Source of the DNA: CAZPAV01 sp964584755
GTDB lineage: Bacteria; Actinomycetota; Acidimicrobiia; Spongiisociales; UBA5794
DNA: 64,000 nucleotides
Direction: 5' to 3'
NCBI GenBank assembly: GCA_964584755.1
Contig: CAZPAV010000005.1
Span: forward strand, 1-64,000
Part shown: positions 39,751 through 48,532 of the stretch, in pieces
Layout: each line of letters opens with the position of its first letter
Numbering within the stretch: position 1 is the stretch's first letter
Notes under the pieces: generated by a model
Databases searched by the model: none
What the model saw: only the letters and a program-made list of their open reading frames with translations
Told to the model about the DNA's origin: nothing
Position numbers and translations under genes: made by a program

Positions 39751-40331
39751 GCCTCCTCCGGGTCGAGCGGTCGCCGCTGCGCGAGTTCCTCGTGGGCGTG
39801 GTGGGGCTGGTCCTCCTGTTCGCCGCGGTGGACGTCCTGTGGGGCCACTGGATCTCCACCGCCCCCGAGACGACGGGGCCGGGACAGGTGACGACGCGCG
39901 GTCGCGCCATGCAGCGGGCCGACATCGTCTGGGGCGCCGCGTTCCTCCTCGGCGGCGGTGCCGCGTTCTTGTTCGCGCTCGACGGGCTCGTGCGGCGGCG
40001 GGCCGTCCTGACGGTCGAGGAGGACGGCCTGGAGGTCGACGTCGGTGGAACGGGCGACCGCCGGTTCGTTCCCTGGGAGGACGTCCGGTCGCTGCGATGC
40101 GGGCTCGACGAGGGCGAGCTGAGCGGGGGCCGTCCTCTCCCGGTGTTGCGGTTGGAGGTCGTTCGTCGTGGTGCGCTCCCCGCCGAGCCGCGTGGTGCCG
40201 TCTGGGACGGGGCGGTGCTGGTGGTCGATGCCGACGGGTGGTCCATGCCGGTCGAGGAGGTCGTGGTTCACGCCGAGCTGGCCCGGGAACGCCACCGGCA
40301 CCTCGAGGACGGCCGGGGGGAGGCGGGATGA
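39747..40331 (+). CDS. Hypothetical membrane protein
   Basis: 194 residues. Two membrane helices (residues ~13-35, LREFLVGVVGLVLLFAAVDVLW, and ~60-80, IVWGAAFLLGGGAAFLFAL) precede a soluble C-terminal domain of about 110 residues with a beta pattern (RRAVLTVEEDGLEVDVGG...RFVPWEDVRSLRCG...VLVVDADGWSMPVEEVVVHAELA). The second part resembles a PH-like barrel as in bacterial membrane PH-domain proteins. No function is known. It is coupled to pyrE and nfo by four-base overlaps. Confidence 0.7.
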   Translation: MSLLRVERSPLREFLVGVVGLVLLFAAVDVLWGHWISTAPETTGPGQVTTRGRAMQRADIVWGAAFLLGGGAAFLFALDGLVRRRAVLTVEEDGLEVDVGGTGDRRFVPWEDVRSLRCGLDEGELSGGRPLPVLRLEVVRRGALPAEPRGAVWDGAVLVVDADGWSMPVEEVVVHAELARERHRHLEDGRGEAG

Positions 40332-41098
40332 CGGCGATGCCGGTCGGTGCGCACGTCCCGGCGGCCGATCCTCTCGGGGAGGCGGCGGCGCGAGGGGCGG
40401 AGGTGGTCCAGCTCTTCCTCTCTAGCCCCCAGACCTGGAAGGCGCCTCGGGCGCGGGAGGACGCCGACCGGCTCGCGACCTCGGGCATGCCGATCTACGT
40501 CCACGCCCCGTACCTGGTGAACGTCGCCTCTCCGAACAACCGGGTGCGGATCCCCTCCCGCAAGATCCTGGCCCAGACCGTGGCTGCGGCGGCCGACATC
40601 GGGGCGCGGGGGGTCGTGGTCCACGGGGGGAGCGTGGGGCCCGACGAGGACCTGGCCGTGGCCTGCACCCGGTGGCGCAAGGCGCTCGACAGCTTCGAGC
40701 TCGCCGTTCCGGTCCTCGTGGAGAACACCGCGGGACGGGGCAACACCGTCGTGCAGGACCTCGCCAACTACGGGCCGCTGTGGGAGGCGATCGGCGGATA
40801 CGACGTGGGCGTGTGCTTCGACACCTGTCACGCCTGGGCGGCGGGGTTCGAGCTCGGTGCCGCGGTCGACCTCCTGCGGGGTCTCGTCGGCGGGATCGCG
40901 CTCGTGCACGGGAACGACTCCCGCGACCCGCAGGGATCCCACCGCGACCGGCACGCCAACCTCGGTGCCGGGGAGATCCCCGAGGATCGGCTCGTCGCCG
41001 CGATCCGGGCGGCGGAGGCCCCGGTCGTCGTGGAGACGCCGGGCGGGGCGGAGGACCAGGCGAGAGACGTCGCCTGGCTCAGGGAGCGGCTCGGGTGA
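40328..41098 (+). CDS. nfo: Deoxyribonuclease IV (AP endonuclease)
   Basis: 256 residues. TIM-barrel Xylose isomerase-like AP endonuclease cutting 5' to abasic sites. Zinc ligands appear in the expected order: YVHAPYLVNVASP (His), VVVHGGSV (His), VPVLVENTAG (Glu), VGVCFDTCHAWAAGF (Asp/His), LVHGNDSRDPQGSHRDRHANLGAGEI (His, Asp, His) and PVVVETPG (Glu). The start ATG overlaps the upstream stop (ATGA). Confidence 0.93.
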   Translation: MTAMPVGAHVPAADPLGEAAARGAEVVQLFLSSPQTWKAPRAREDADRLATSGMPIYVHAPYLVNVASPNNRVRIPSRKILAQTVAAAADIGARGVVVHGGSVGPDEDLAVACTRWRKALDSFELAVPVLVENTAGRGNTVVQDLANYGPLWEAIGGYDVGVCFDTCHAWAAGFELGAAVDLLRGLVGGIALVHGNDSRDPQGSHRDRHANLGAGEIPEDRLVAAIRAAEAPVVVETPGGAEDQARDVAWLRERLG

Positions 41099-41946
41099 CG
41101 TTCTCCATCGTCGCCTGGGATCCGGAGGGGCCGGAGTGGGGGGTCGCCGTGGCGTCGAAGTTCCTCGCCGCCGGCGCGGTGGTGCCCTGGGCCCGGGCCG
41201 GTGCCGGGGCGCTGGCCACCCAGGCCTTCGCCAACGTCGCCTACGGTCCCGACGGGCTCGCGTACCTGGCGACCGGCAGGACCGGCGCCGACGTCGTCGC
41301 TACGCTCACCGCCGTCGATCCGGACCGCGACCAACGCCAGCTCGGTGTGGTGGATCGGGCCGGTCGAGGCGCGAGCTTCACGGGGAGCCGGTGCCTTCCC
41401 TGGGCGGGGGATCGGAGCGGCGACGGCTTCGCGGCCCAGGGGAACGTCCTCCTCGGCCCCGGGGTGCTCGATGCCATGGTCGAGGCGTTCCTCGGCGTGG
41501 CAGGTGACCTCCCCGGGCGGCTCCTCGCGGCGCTCGCCGCGGGAGACGCCGCCGGGGGGGACCGCAGGGGGCGGCAGTCGGCCGCGCTCCTCGTCGTGCG
41601 AGCGGGCGGCGGGTACCTCGCGGGTGGTGACGTCGCCGTCGACCTGCGTGTCGACGACCACGTCCGGCCGGTGGAGGAGCTGGGCCGCCTCCTGGAGATC
41701 CACCGACTCCTGTTCCCTCGGCCCGAGGAGCTCGAGTTCCTGGCGATCGACGCGGCCCTCGCCGCCGAGCTGCGCGCCCGCCTGCGGCGACTCGGCCGTG
41801 ACCCCGGTGCGGGCGACGGCTGGGACGCGGACCTGGCCGCGGCGCTGGCGGCGTGGGTGGGCGAGGAGAACCTCGAGGCACGCTGGCGCGACGGCGCCGA
41901 GGTGGAGCGGGGTGTCCTCGCGATGCTCCGTCGGCGGAGCGGCTGA
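41095..41946 (+). CDS. DUF1028 (Ntn-hydrolase-like) protein
   Basis: 283 residues beginning V-TFSIVAWDPEGPEWGVAVASKFLAAGAVVPWARAGAGALATQA, the DUF1028 signature. The threonine right after the start (T2) would be an N-terminal nucleophile if the first residue is removed, as in Ntn hydrolases. DUF1028 proteins are predicted hydrolases of unknown substrate. The C-terminal ~60 residues (after RLLEIHRLLFPRPEELEFLAID) are helical and charged and may be a peptidoglycan-binding-type extension found in some family members. The GTG start overlaps the nfo stop. Confidence 0.83.
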   Translation: MTFSIVAWDPEGPEWGVAVASKFLAAGAVVPWARAGAGALATQAFANVAYGPDGLAYLATGRTGADVVATLTAVDPDRDQRQLGVVDRAGRGASFTGSRCLPWAGDRSGDGFAAQGNVLLGPGVLDAMVEAFLGVAGDLPGRLLAALAAGDAAGGDRRGRQSAALLVVRAGGGYLAGGDVAVDLRVDDHVRPVEELGRLLEIHRLLFPRPEELEFLAIDAALAAELRARLRRLGRDPGAGDGWDADLAAALAAWVGEENLEARWRDGAEVERGVLAMLRRRSG

Positions 41947-42016
41947 GACGGCCGCCGGCCGTCTCCCCGTCGCCGCGGCCGGCGGTTCGAGGGGGTGACG
42001 GGCGCGCGAGCCGGGG

Positions 42017-43243
42017 TCAGTGGAGGACCCCGGTGGCGGCGACGAGGTCGGCCACGCCGAAGCGCGGATCGAGGAGCCGGTCGCCGAACGAGGAGACGTC
42101 GACGCGGCGCACCATGAGGGAGTGCAGTCCCCCGGCGCCGGAGACGTCCCCGACGAGTCGGAACCCGACGATGCGGCCGTCCTCGAGGAAGATCTTGCGG
42201 AGATACTCGCCGCGCCGCTCCCGGAGGACGACGCTCCCCTCGGCGCGGCCCACGGCCATCACCGGGAGCCCGAGGTGCTTGAGGCTGTTCATCGTCTCCG
42301 CGCCCTCGTAGCGGCGATCCAGCCCGGCGAGGTTCTCGGCGACGATCCTCCCCTGGGCGACGGCGTTCGGGAAGATGGCGTGGACGTACCGTTCTCCGGT
42401 CATGCGGTCGAAGGTCGCCGCCACGTCGCCCGCCGCGAAGACGTGGGGCTGGCTCGTGCGGAGGTGATCGTCGACGAGGACGCCCCAGTCGACGGCGATG
42501 CCGGAGCCGGAGAGGAACGTCGTGTTCGGCTCGACCCCGGTGGCGGCGACGGCCGCGTCGGCGGCGAGGAGCTCGCCGGAGTCGAGTTCCACCCCGGCGG
42601 CGCCGTCCCTGCCGGCGAAGCCCTGCGCCCTGGTCCCCAGTCGGACCCGCACACCCCGCCGTCGCAGCTCGGCGAGGACGAGCTCGGCCGTCTCGGCGTC
42701 GAGCATCCGGCCCATGACCCGGTCGGTCATCTCGATCATCGTGACCGAGACCTCGAGGTCGGCGAGGAGGAGGGCCACCTCGACGCCGATGAAACCCGCG
42801 CCCACGATGACGACGCGCCGTACCCGACCGGAGCGGACGGAGGCGACGAGCGCGTCGGCGGCCGTCAGGGACTTGAAGTCGTAGACGCCGGGGAGGTCGC
42901 GGCCCGGGATGGGCGCGTAGAGACGGCTGCCGCTGGCGACGACGAGGCGGTCGTACTCGAGCACCTCGTCCGACGTGAGGACCACCTCGTGATCCGCCGG
43001 GTGGACCGCGGTCGCCCGGGTGGCCGGCCGGAAGTCGACGCCGAGCCGTTCGCACACGTCCTCGCCCCTCCAGAACAGGGAGGCACGGCGTCCGGTGAGG
43101 AACGCGTCGACCATGGCCGGAGGGGCGTAGGGCGGGTAGGGCTCGCCGGAGAGCATGACGATCTCGTCGTCGCGACCCAGCTCGCGCAGCCGCTCGGCGA
43201 CGGTGAGGCCGGCCGGTCCGGCGCCGATGACGAGGATCCGCAT
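42017..43243 (-). CDS. FAD-dependent NAD(P) oxidoreductase of the CO dehydrogenase operon
   Basis: 408 residues. Pyridine nucleotide-disulfide oxidoreductase fold without a redox disulfide: FAD motif ILVIGAGPAGLTVAERL, NAD(P) motif VVIVGAGFIGVEVALLL around residue 145, and FAD motif 2 HVFAAGDVAATFD. In many anaerobes a cooF-cooS pair is followed by such an oxidoreductase (FNOR), thought to pass electrons from CO to NAD(P)+. The ATG sits on the cooC stop, so it is coupled. The acidic residue ending the second strand (TMIEMTD) suggests NAD+ over NADP+, weakly. Confidence 0.9.
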   Translation of the reverse strand: MRILVIGAGPAGLTVAERLRELGRDDEIVMLSGEPYPPYAPPAMVDAFLTGRRASLFWRGEDVCERLGVDFRPATRATAVHPADHEVVLTSDEVLEYDRLVVASGSRLYAPIPGRDLPGVYDFKSLTAADALVASVRSGRVRRVVIVGAGFIGVEVALLLADLEVSVTMIEMTDRVMGRMLDAETAELVLAELRRRGVRVRLGTRAQGFAGRDGAAGVELDSGELLAADAAVAATGVEPNTTFLSGSGIAVDWGVLVDDHLRTSQPHVFAAGDVAATFDRMTGERYVHAIFPNAVAQGRIVAENLAGLDRRYEGAETMNSLKHLGLPVMAVGRAEGSVVLRERRGEYLRKIFLEDGRIVGFRLVGDVSGAGGLHSLMVRRVDVSSFGDRLLDPRFGVADLVAATGVLH

Positions 43244-44103
43244 CAGGCGAGTGCCTCCTCCCCGGCGACGAGGGCCCCGTGCAGCGCCGTCAGCGCGGTG
43301 ACGAGGGGGGTCGGGCCTCCCTCGAGGAGCGGGAGCACCGACGGTTCCGCCTCGAGGGCGCGCTCGTCGTACGGCAGGACGGTGAGCGACGTCAGGTCGA
43401 GACCGCCGCCGTCGGCGAGCCGCTTCGCGGCCCGCTCCTCCTCGGTCGCGCCGCGGACCCGGTTGAGGACGAGGTGGACGGCGGGGATGCCGAGATCGTG
43501 AGCGAGGCGAATGGTCTGGAGTGCCACCTGGATGCCGTTGAAGGTGGGGTCGGTGACGACGACCGCGTGATGGAACCCCCGGGCGATCGCCCGCCCGAAG
43601 TGCTCGACGCCGGCCTGCGTGTCCATGACGATCGCCTCGCCGTCGCGCAGCGCCAGGTTCCCGACGACGGCCTCGAGGAGCGAGTTCTCGGGGCAGAGAC
43701 ACCCGGCGGCAGGTCGGACGACGCTCCCCATGACGAGGATCCTGACCCGGTCGGGCCCCGACACCGCGAAGCGGTCTACGACGTCTCGCACGTCCGGGTT
43801 GAGACGGAAGAAGACCCCCCAACCCTCCCCGGGTCGGGCGCCGGTCTTCTCCTCCACGTAGTCGGCGTTGCGGCTCAGCGGGACGATGGCCGCGGCGCGC
43901 TCCGGCGGGAGGCCGAGCGTGTGGGGGAGGTTCATCTGCGGGTCGGCGTCCACGGCGAGCACCGCGCGACCCTCCTGGGCGAGGAGCGTCGCGAGGAGCG
44001 CCGTGAGCGTGGACTTCCCGACTCCGCCCTTGCCGGTCACCACCACGCGGAAGCCGTCGTGGGGGCGGCCCGGCACCACGCCGTGGCCGTGGTCGGCGCT
44101 CAC
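43243..44103 (-). CDS. cooC: CO dehydrogenase nickel-insertion ATPase CooC
   Basis: 286 residues from a GTG overlapping the cooS stop. MinD/ParA-type ATPase: deviant Walker A TGKGGVGKSTLTALL, switch region VLAVDADPQMNLPHTLG, and Walker B region IVMDTQAGVEHF. The CxC pair in AAGCLCPENSLL corresponds to the dimer-bridging nickel-binding cysteines known in CooC. It delivers Ni to the C-cluster of CooS. A non-conserved ~18-residue N-terminal extension (SADHGHGVVPGRPHDG) contains two histidines. Confidence 0.93.
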   Translation of the reverse strand: MSADHGHGVVPGRPHDGFRVVVTGKGGVGKSTLTALLATLLAQEGRAVLAVDADPQMNLPHTLGLPPERAAAIVPLSRNADYVEEKTGARPGEGWGVFFRLNPDVRDVVDRFAVSGPDRVRILVMGSVVRPAAGCLCPENSLLEAVVGNLALRDGEAIVMDTQAGVEHFGRAIARGFHHAVVVTDPTFNGIQVALQTIRLAHDLGIPAVHLVLNRVRGATEEERAAKRLADGGGLDLTSLTVLPYDERALEAEPSVLPLLEGGPTPLVTALTALHGALVAGEEALA

Positions 44104-46031
44104 GCGCCGACCCCCATGGGTTCCGGCATGGGGATCGCGTCCGGCTCGACGTAGGGGAGTCCGAGGGCGCGGCGCTTCGCCTCGATGTGGCGGCGGATGA
44201 GCACCGCGGCCCGCTGCGGGTCGGGCTCGACGGCGAAGCGGGCTCCGACGACGTCCTCGAGATCCTGCGTGAGGAGCCTGACGACGTTCGGGCTCCCCAG
44301 GATCGGGGGTTGGACCCCGAGCACGGTGAAGATGCCGCTCGCCACCACGTAGGCACCGATGGCGATCGCCTTCTCCGAGTACCACTCGGGGGCCGCCCCC
44401 GCCAGGGGCAGGTCGGCGATGTCGACACCGAGGTGCTCGGCGAGGGCCGCGGCGAGGGTGATGATGCGGGTGTTGTCGACGCAGGATCCCATGTGGAGCA
44501 CGGGCGGGATCTCCAGGGCCCGGCAGACGCTCCCGAGACCCTCTCCCGCCGTCGCCGCCGCCTCGAGGATCATGTGGCCGGCCTTTCCGTTCGCCACCGC
44601 CGCGCAGCCGGTGACGAGAACGAGCACGTCGTTCTCGATGAGCCGTTGGGAGAGGGTGACGTGGCCGAGGTCCTGGGGCACCTTCGGGTTGTTGCAACCC
44701 ACGATCCCGACCGCGCCGCGGATCCGTCCCTCCACGATGGCGTCCACCAGCGGCTCGGGGGTGCCGCCGAGGGCGGCGAGGATGGACTCGACGGAGAACC
44801 CGGCCATCATCGGCACGGGTGTCCCGGGGATCTGGACCCGTTCGGGGTTGCGGTCGGCGAAGGCCTCCACCGCGGCGCGGACGATCTCGCGACCGATCTC
44901 GAGTCCGTGGTGGGGATCGAAGGAGATGTGGGTCGCACCGGGGAACTTCGCCTTGTCGGAGGTGGAGATCACCCTCGTGTGGAAGCATCGGGCCACGTCG
45001 ACGATGGCCGGCATGATGCACTGGTAGTCGACGACCATCGCCTCGAGGGCGCCGGTCATGATCACGAGCTCCTGGACGAGGTGGTTTCCCGCCATGGGGA
45101 TGCCGCGTCGCATGAGGAGCTCGTTCCCGGTGCAGCAGAGACCGACGAGGTTGATGCCGGTCGCGCCCTTCTCGTCGGCGAGGGCGAGGAGGTCGGGATC
45201 GGAGGCGGCCTGGACGATCACGTCCGAGAGGAGCGGGTTGTGGCCGTGCAAGGCGATGTTCACCTGATCGGCGCGGAGGGTCCCCAGGTTGATCTGTGCG
45301 CTCACCGGTCGGGGCGTTCCGAACATGACGTCGGAGAGCTCGGTGGCGACCATGGAGCCGCCCCAGCCGTCGGAGAGGCTCGTGCGGAGGCCGTGGAGGA
45401 GGAGGTTCGTGGCGTCGTTGTCGACGCCCATGTGGGTGCGGTGGAGCATCTCCACGTTCTCACGGTCGATCCCGCGGGGAACGATGCCGAGCTCCTCCCA
45501 TCGGGCGAGACGGGCGGCGGGGACGCGGTCGAGGAAGCCGAGCCGGTCTCGTCGCGTGCCGTACTCCTCCATGAGGGCGTCGGCGAGCTCCGCGGCGACC
45601 TCGGGTGCGGGTCGCCCGTCGGTGGCCACGCCGTACTCGGTGGCGAGGGCGTGGAGCTTCTCCTCGTCCGCGATGCCGTACCCCGTCGTCTCCCCCCGGG
45701 CGGTGGCGAGGAACACCTCGAGGATGTCCCGCCCGTGGTCGGAGTGCGATGCCGCTCCCGCGGCGATGGCACGGCCCAGGTTGCGGGCGACGATGGTGTC
45801 GGCATCGGCGCCGCAGACGCCCTTCTGGGGACCCTCGCCGAAGGGGTCGATCCGGCACGGTCCCATGGCGCAGTTTCGACAGCTCACCCCGAGCGAGCAG
45901 TACCCGCACTGGGGCTGTTGCGCGGCGAGACGCTCCCAGACGGTGTCGATGCCCTCGAGGTGCGCCCGACGGATCATCTCTTGGGCATCGGCGTCGATGC
46001 TCCTCCTCGCCGGATCGAAGGCCGTCGTCAT
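44100..46031 (-). CDS. cooS: Anaerobic Ni-CO dehydrogenase catalytic subunit
   Basis: 643 residues, ATG with GGAGGTGCACG upstream. Oxidises CO to CO2 at a Ni-4Fe-4S (C) cluster. All C-cluster ligands are visible: His264, Cys300, Cys338, Cys446, Cys476, Cys517, plus the acid-base residues His96 and Lys554. B-cluster cysteines are Cys51, Cys54, Cys59 and Cys73. The D-cluster region differs from the usual C-x7-C: it reads CGYCSLGVSC, so Cys42 and Cys45 are present and the usual second cysteine is Ser50. No acetyl-CoA synthase genes are adjacent, so the enzyme is the monofunctional CooS type, paired with cooF upstream and cooC downstream. Confidence 0.96.
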   Translation of the reverse strand: MTTAFDPARRSIDADAQEMIRRAHLEGIDTVWERLAAQQPQCGYCSLGVSCRNCAMGPCRIDPFGEGPQKGVCGADADTIVARNLGRAIAAGAASHSDHGRDILEVFLATARGETTGYGIADEEKLHALATEYGVATDGRPAPEVAAELADALMEEYGTRRDRLGFLDRVPAARLARWEELGIVPRGIDRENVEMLHRTHMGVDNDATNLLLHGLRTSLSDGWGGSMVATELSDVMFGTPRPVSAQINLGTLRADQVNIALHGHNPLLSDVIVQAASDPDLLALADEKGATGINLVGLCCTGNELLMRRGIPMAGNHLVQELVIMTGALEAMVVDYQCIMPAIVDVARCFHTRVISTSDKAKFPGATHISFDPHHGLEIGREIVRAAVEAFADRNPERVQIPGTPVPMMAGFSVESILAALGGTPEPLVDAIVEGRIRGAVGIVGCNNPKVPQDLGHVTLSQRLIENDVLVLVTGCAAVANGKAGHMILEAAATAGEGLGSVCRALEIPPVLHMGSCVDNTRIITLAAALAEHLGVDIADLPLAGAAPEWYSEKAIAIGAYVVASGIFTVLGVQPPILGSPNVVRLLTQDLEDVVGARFAVEPDPQRAAVLIRRHIEAKRRALGLPYVEPDAIPMPEPMGVGA

Positions 46032-46648
46032 CGTGCACCTCCTCGAATCAGGCTCAGCTCTCGGCCGAACTCGCGCCATGCGGCCACGGGTGCCGTCTCC
46101 TCGTGACCGTCGCCGGGCGCGGCCGCGGCCGCGAGCGCGGCGGCCGCGGTGTGGACGCGCCGTTCCCGGACGAGGTCGTTGCGATCGCCGTAGCGGAGCG
46201 CGCCGACCTTGCACACCTCCACACAGGCGGGCTCCCCTCCGGCGACGACCCGGGCTCGACACCCGTCACACTTCGTGGAGACGACGCGCTCTTCGCCGTC
46301 GACCCGGGCCGGATGGAACGTGATGACGTCGAACGGGCACACCATGGCGCACATCGCGCAGGCGATGCACCGGGTCTCGTCGACGAGGACGAGCTCGAGA
46401 TCGGCGTCTCGATACATCGCCCCGGTGGGGCAGACCTGGACACAGGGTGCCGGATCACAGTGGTGGCACCGACCGGGGAACGAGGTCCCGGGCGTGGGGC
46501 CGGCATCCACGTGGATCCGGGTGCGGGGCGGCGGGTCCTCGAAGACCGCCAGGAAGGGGTCCTTGCTCCGAGAGTGCTCGACGGCGCACGCGTACTCGCA
46601 CTGGCGACATCCGATGCACCGCTCCGGCTCGATGAACACCGCCTTCAC
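46028..46648 (-). CDS. cooF: CooF-like 4Fe-4S ferredoxin subunit
   Basis: 206 residues from a GTG with GAGGAGGTGGAGC upstream. Four cysteine groups: CIGCRQCEYAC, CHHCDPAPCVQVCPTGAM, CIACAMCAMVCPFDV and a final CDGC...CVEVCKVGAL, giving room for four [4Fe-4S] clusters, as in HycB/CooF electron-transfer subunits. It would carry electrons from CooS to the downstream FAD oxidoreductase. It is the first gene of the coo operon and overlaps cooS by four bases. An Ala-rich stretch (AAAALAAAAAPG) precedes the C-terminus. Confidence 0.93.
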   Translation of the reverse strand: MKAVFIEPERCIGCRQCEYACAVEHSRSKDPFLAVFEDPPPRTRIHVDAGPTPGTSFPGRCHHCDPAPCVQVCPTGAMYRDADLELVLVDETRCIACAMCAMVCPFDVITFHPARVDGEERVVSTKCDGCRARVVAGGEPACVEVCKVGALRYGDRNDLVRERRVHTAAAALAAAAAPGDGHEETAPVAAWREFGRELSLIRGGAR

Positions 46649-46781
46649 CGCTCCACCTCCTCGCGTCCGGGCGGGACGGGAGCGGAACCGTCGGGGCGGC
46701 CGTCGGGCCGGGCACCGGCCGTCGCCGTGGATCCTCCGGTCCCGGGGAGGAGTCCCGGCGGCGAGAGCCGTTCGCGGTCCG

Positions 46782-46805
46782 GCAGGGCCCCGGCGGGGTC
46801 CCTGC
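46782..46805 (-). terminator. Hairpin between ino1 and the coo operon
   Basis: GCAGGGCCCC pairs with GGGG-T-CCCTGC across a short loop (one bulged base). It lies about 80 bases after the ino1 stop on the minus strand and ahead of cooF. There is no T-run, as is common for GC-rich actinobacteria, so termination is possible but unproven. The rest of the 239-base gap shows no clear coo promoter or CO-sensor site. Confidence 0.4.
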
Positions 46806-46887
46806 CCCCTCCGGATCTACGCTCGCACCGGATGGCGGACGCGCTAGGGTCCTTCGTCCCGAAATCCCCTCCGGATCGCCGGGGGGA

Positions 46888-47997
46888 TCAGCGCCGGAGG
46901 AACGCGGCGAGGGCGTCGGCGGTGGGATCCTGCCCGGCGATGAACGCCTCGACGTTGGCGAGGGCCTCGGTGTCCCGGTACTGGACCGGCGGGGTCTTCA
47001 TGAAGTACGAGGCGGGGGCGAGGAGCGGTCCTCCGACGCCCCGGTCTCGGGCGAGCTTCGCACAACGCACGGCGTCGATGATGACCCCGGCGGAGTTGGG
47101 CGAGTCCCAGACCTCGAGCTTCACCTCCGCGGTGAGGGGCACGTCGCCGAAGGCGCGTCCCTCGATGCGGATGTACGCCCACTTCCGGTCGGTGAGCCAG
47201 GGAACGTGGTCGGAGGGGCCGATGTGGACGTCCCCGGCGGCGATGCCGCGATCGATCTGGGAGGTGACGGCACCGGTCTTCGAGATCTTCTTCGACTCGA
47301 GGCGCTCCCGCTCGAGCATGTTCATGAAGTCCATGTTCCCGCCCACGTTGAGCTGGAACGTCCGGTCGATGACGACGCCGCGGTCCTCGAAGAGTCGAGC
47401 GAGGTTCCGGTGGAGGATGGTGGCGCCCACCTGGGACTTGATGTCGTCGCCGATGATGGGGACGCCCGCGTCGCGGAAGCGGCGTGCCCACACTGGATCC
47501 GACGCGATGAAGACCGGGATGGCGTTGACGAACGCGACCCCGGCGTCGAGCGCGGCCTCGGCGTAGGAGCGGGTCGCGGCCTCGGAGCCGACCGGCAGGT
47601 AGGAGACGAGCACGTCCACCGCCTGCTCGCGCAGGACCCGGGCGACGTCGACCGGTTCCTCCGGCGACTCGGCGATGGTCTCCCGGTAGTACTTGCCGAG
47701 ACCGTCCAGCGTCGGCCCCCGGCGCACCGTGACGCCGAGCTCGGGGACGTCGGTGAAGCGCACGGTGTTGTTCTGTCCGGCCCACATCGCCTTCGCCACG
47801 TCGTGGCCGACTTTCGTCGCGTCCACGTCGAAGGCGGCGACGATCCGCACGTCGCGCACGTGGTAGCCGCCGAGATCCACGTGCATGAGTCCCGGGATCC
47901 CGACACCGGGATCGGCGTCCCGGTAGTAGTGGATCCCTTGGACGAGGGAGTTGGCGCAGTTTCCCACGCCCGCGATGGCGACTCGAACTTCCGGCAT
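46888..47997 (-). CDS. ino1: Inositol-3-phosphate synthase
   Basis: 369 residues, ATG with GAGGAGGAACG upstream. Converts glucose-6-phosphate to inositol-1-phosphate (NAD-dependent). NAD-binding motif VAIAGVGNCANSLVQGI, then DDIKSQVGATILHR and NVGGNMDFMNMLERERLESKKISKT with the catalytic lysines. The length equals actinobacterial Ino1 (about 360). Product uses include phosphatidylinositol, mycothiol-type thiols or compatible solutes; none can be chosen here. It follows a PadR regulator by 16 bases, the pair also seen in Mycobacterium. Confidence 0.95.
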   Translation of the reverse strand: MPEVRVAIAGVGNCANSLVQGIHYYRDADPGVGIPGLMHVDLGGYHVRDVRIVAAFDVDATKVGHDVAKAMWAGQNNTVRFTDVPELGVTVRRGPTLDGLGKYYRETIAESPEEPVDVARVLREQAVDVLVSYLPVGSEAATRSYAEAALDAGVAFVNAIPVFIASDPVWARRFRDAGVPIIGDDIKSQVGATILHRNLARLFEDRGVVIDRTFQLNVGGNMDFMNMLERERLESKKISKTGAVTSQIDRGIAAGDVHIGPSDHVPWLTDRKWAYIRIEGRAFGDVPLTAEVKLEVWDSPNSAGVIIDAVRCAKLARDRGVGGPLLAPASYFMKTPPVQYRDTEALANVEAFIAGQDPTADALAAFLRR

Positions 47998-48013
47998 CTC
48001 GTTCCTCCTCGGT

Positions 48014-48514
48014 TCAGACGCCGGCGCCACGGCGCTCGGCGGCGATGAGTTCATCCAGCCAGGCGATGTCCGCCTCGGTGGCGCGGACTCGCCGTTGTGC
48101 GAGGGAGCGTCGGTACCGGTCGCGGCCGGGGACGCCCCGGAAGGAGGCGCGGACCGCTCGCAACCGATCGGTGAGGCCGTGCCGTCTCGCCGCCAGGATG
48201 GCGAGCCGCTGTTCGCGCCCGACCGACCCGAGGAAGGCGATGCGCATGTGGAAGGCACGGTCGCTCTCGTGGGGGTCGGCGGCGAGGAGGAGACGGTGGA
48301 GCTCCTCGATGCCGGCGGGCGTGATCTGGTAGGCCCGGCGCCGGCCCGTCCCGGGACGGGCGGCGATCGCTCCTCGTCGCTCCAGGCGCCGGAGCGCCGG
48401 GTAGAGCGATCCGAAGGACACCTGACGAAAGCCGAGTTCGCCGAGCGCGCGCCGCAGCTCGTAGCCGTGGCGGGGCTCTTCGCGGAGGAGGCCGAGGATG
48501 GCGAGATCGAGCAC
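48014..48514 (-). CDS. PadR-family transcriptional regulator
   Basis: 166 residues from a GTG. Winged helix at residues 1-75 (LDLAILGLLREEPRHGYELRRALGELGFRQVSFGSLYPALRRLERRGAI..YQITPAG) and a C-terminal helical dimerisation domain typical of the PadR-s2 type. It is cotranscribed with ino1 and lies 18 bases from a perfect AT-rich double palindrome in an otherwise GC-rich genome, so it very likely represses its own operon. The ligand is unknown. Confidence 0.9.
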   Translation of the reverse strand: MLDLAILGLLREEPRHGYELRRALGELGFRQVSFGSLYPALRRLERRGAIAARPGTGRRRAYQITPAGIEELHRLLLAADPHESDRAFHMRIAFLGSVGREQRLAILAARRHGLTDRLRAVRASFRGVPGRDRYRRSLAQRRVRATEADIAWLDELIAAERRGAGV

Positions 48515-48532
48515 GACGGGCGACTGCTCCTA

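Noticed and set aside
46649..46887. CO-responsive (CooA/RcoM-type) operator before cooF
   Set aside because: No convincing dyad of the CooA type was found in this gap, and no sensor gene is in the window.
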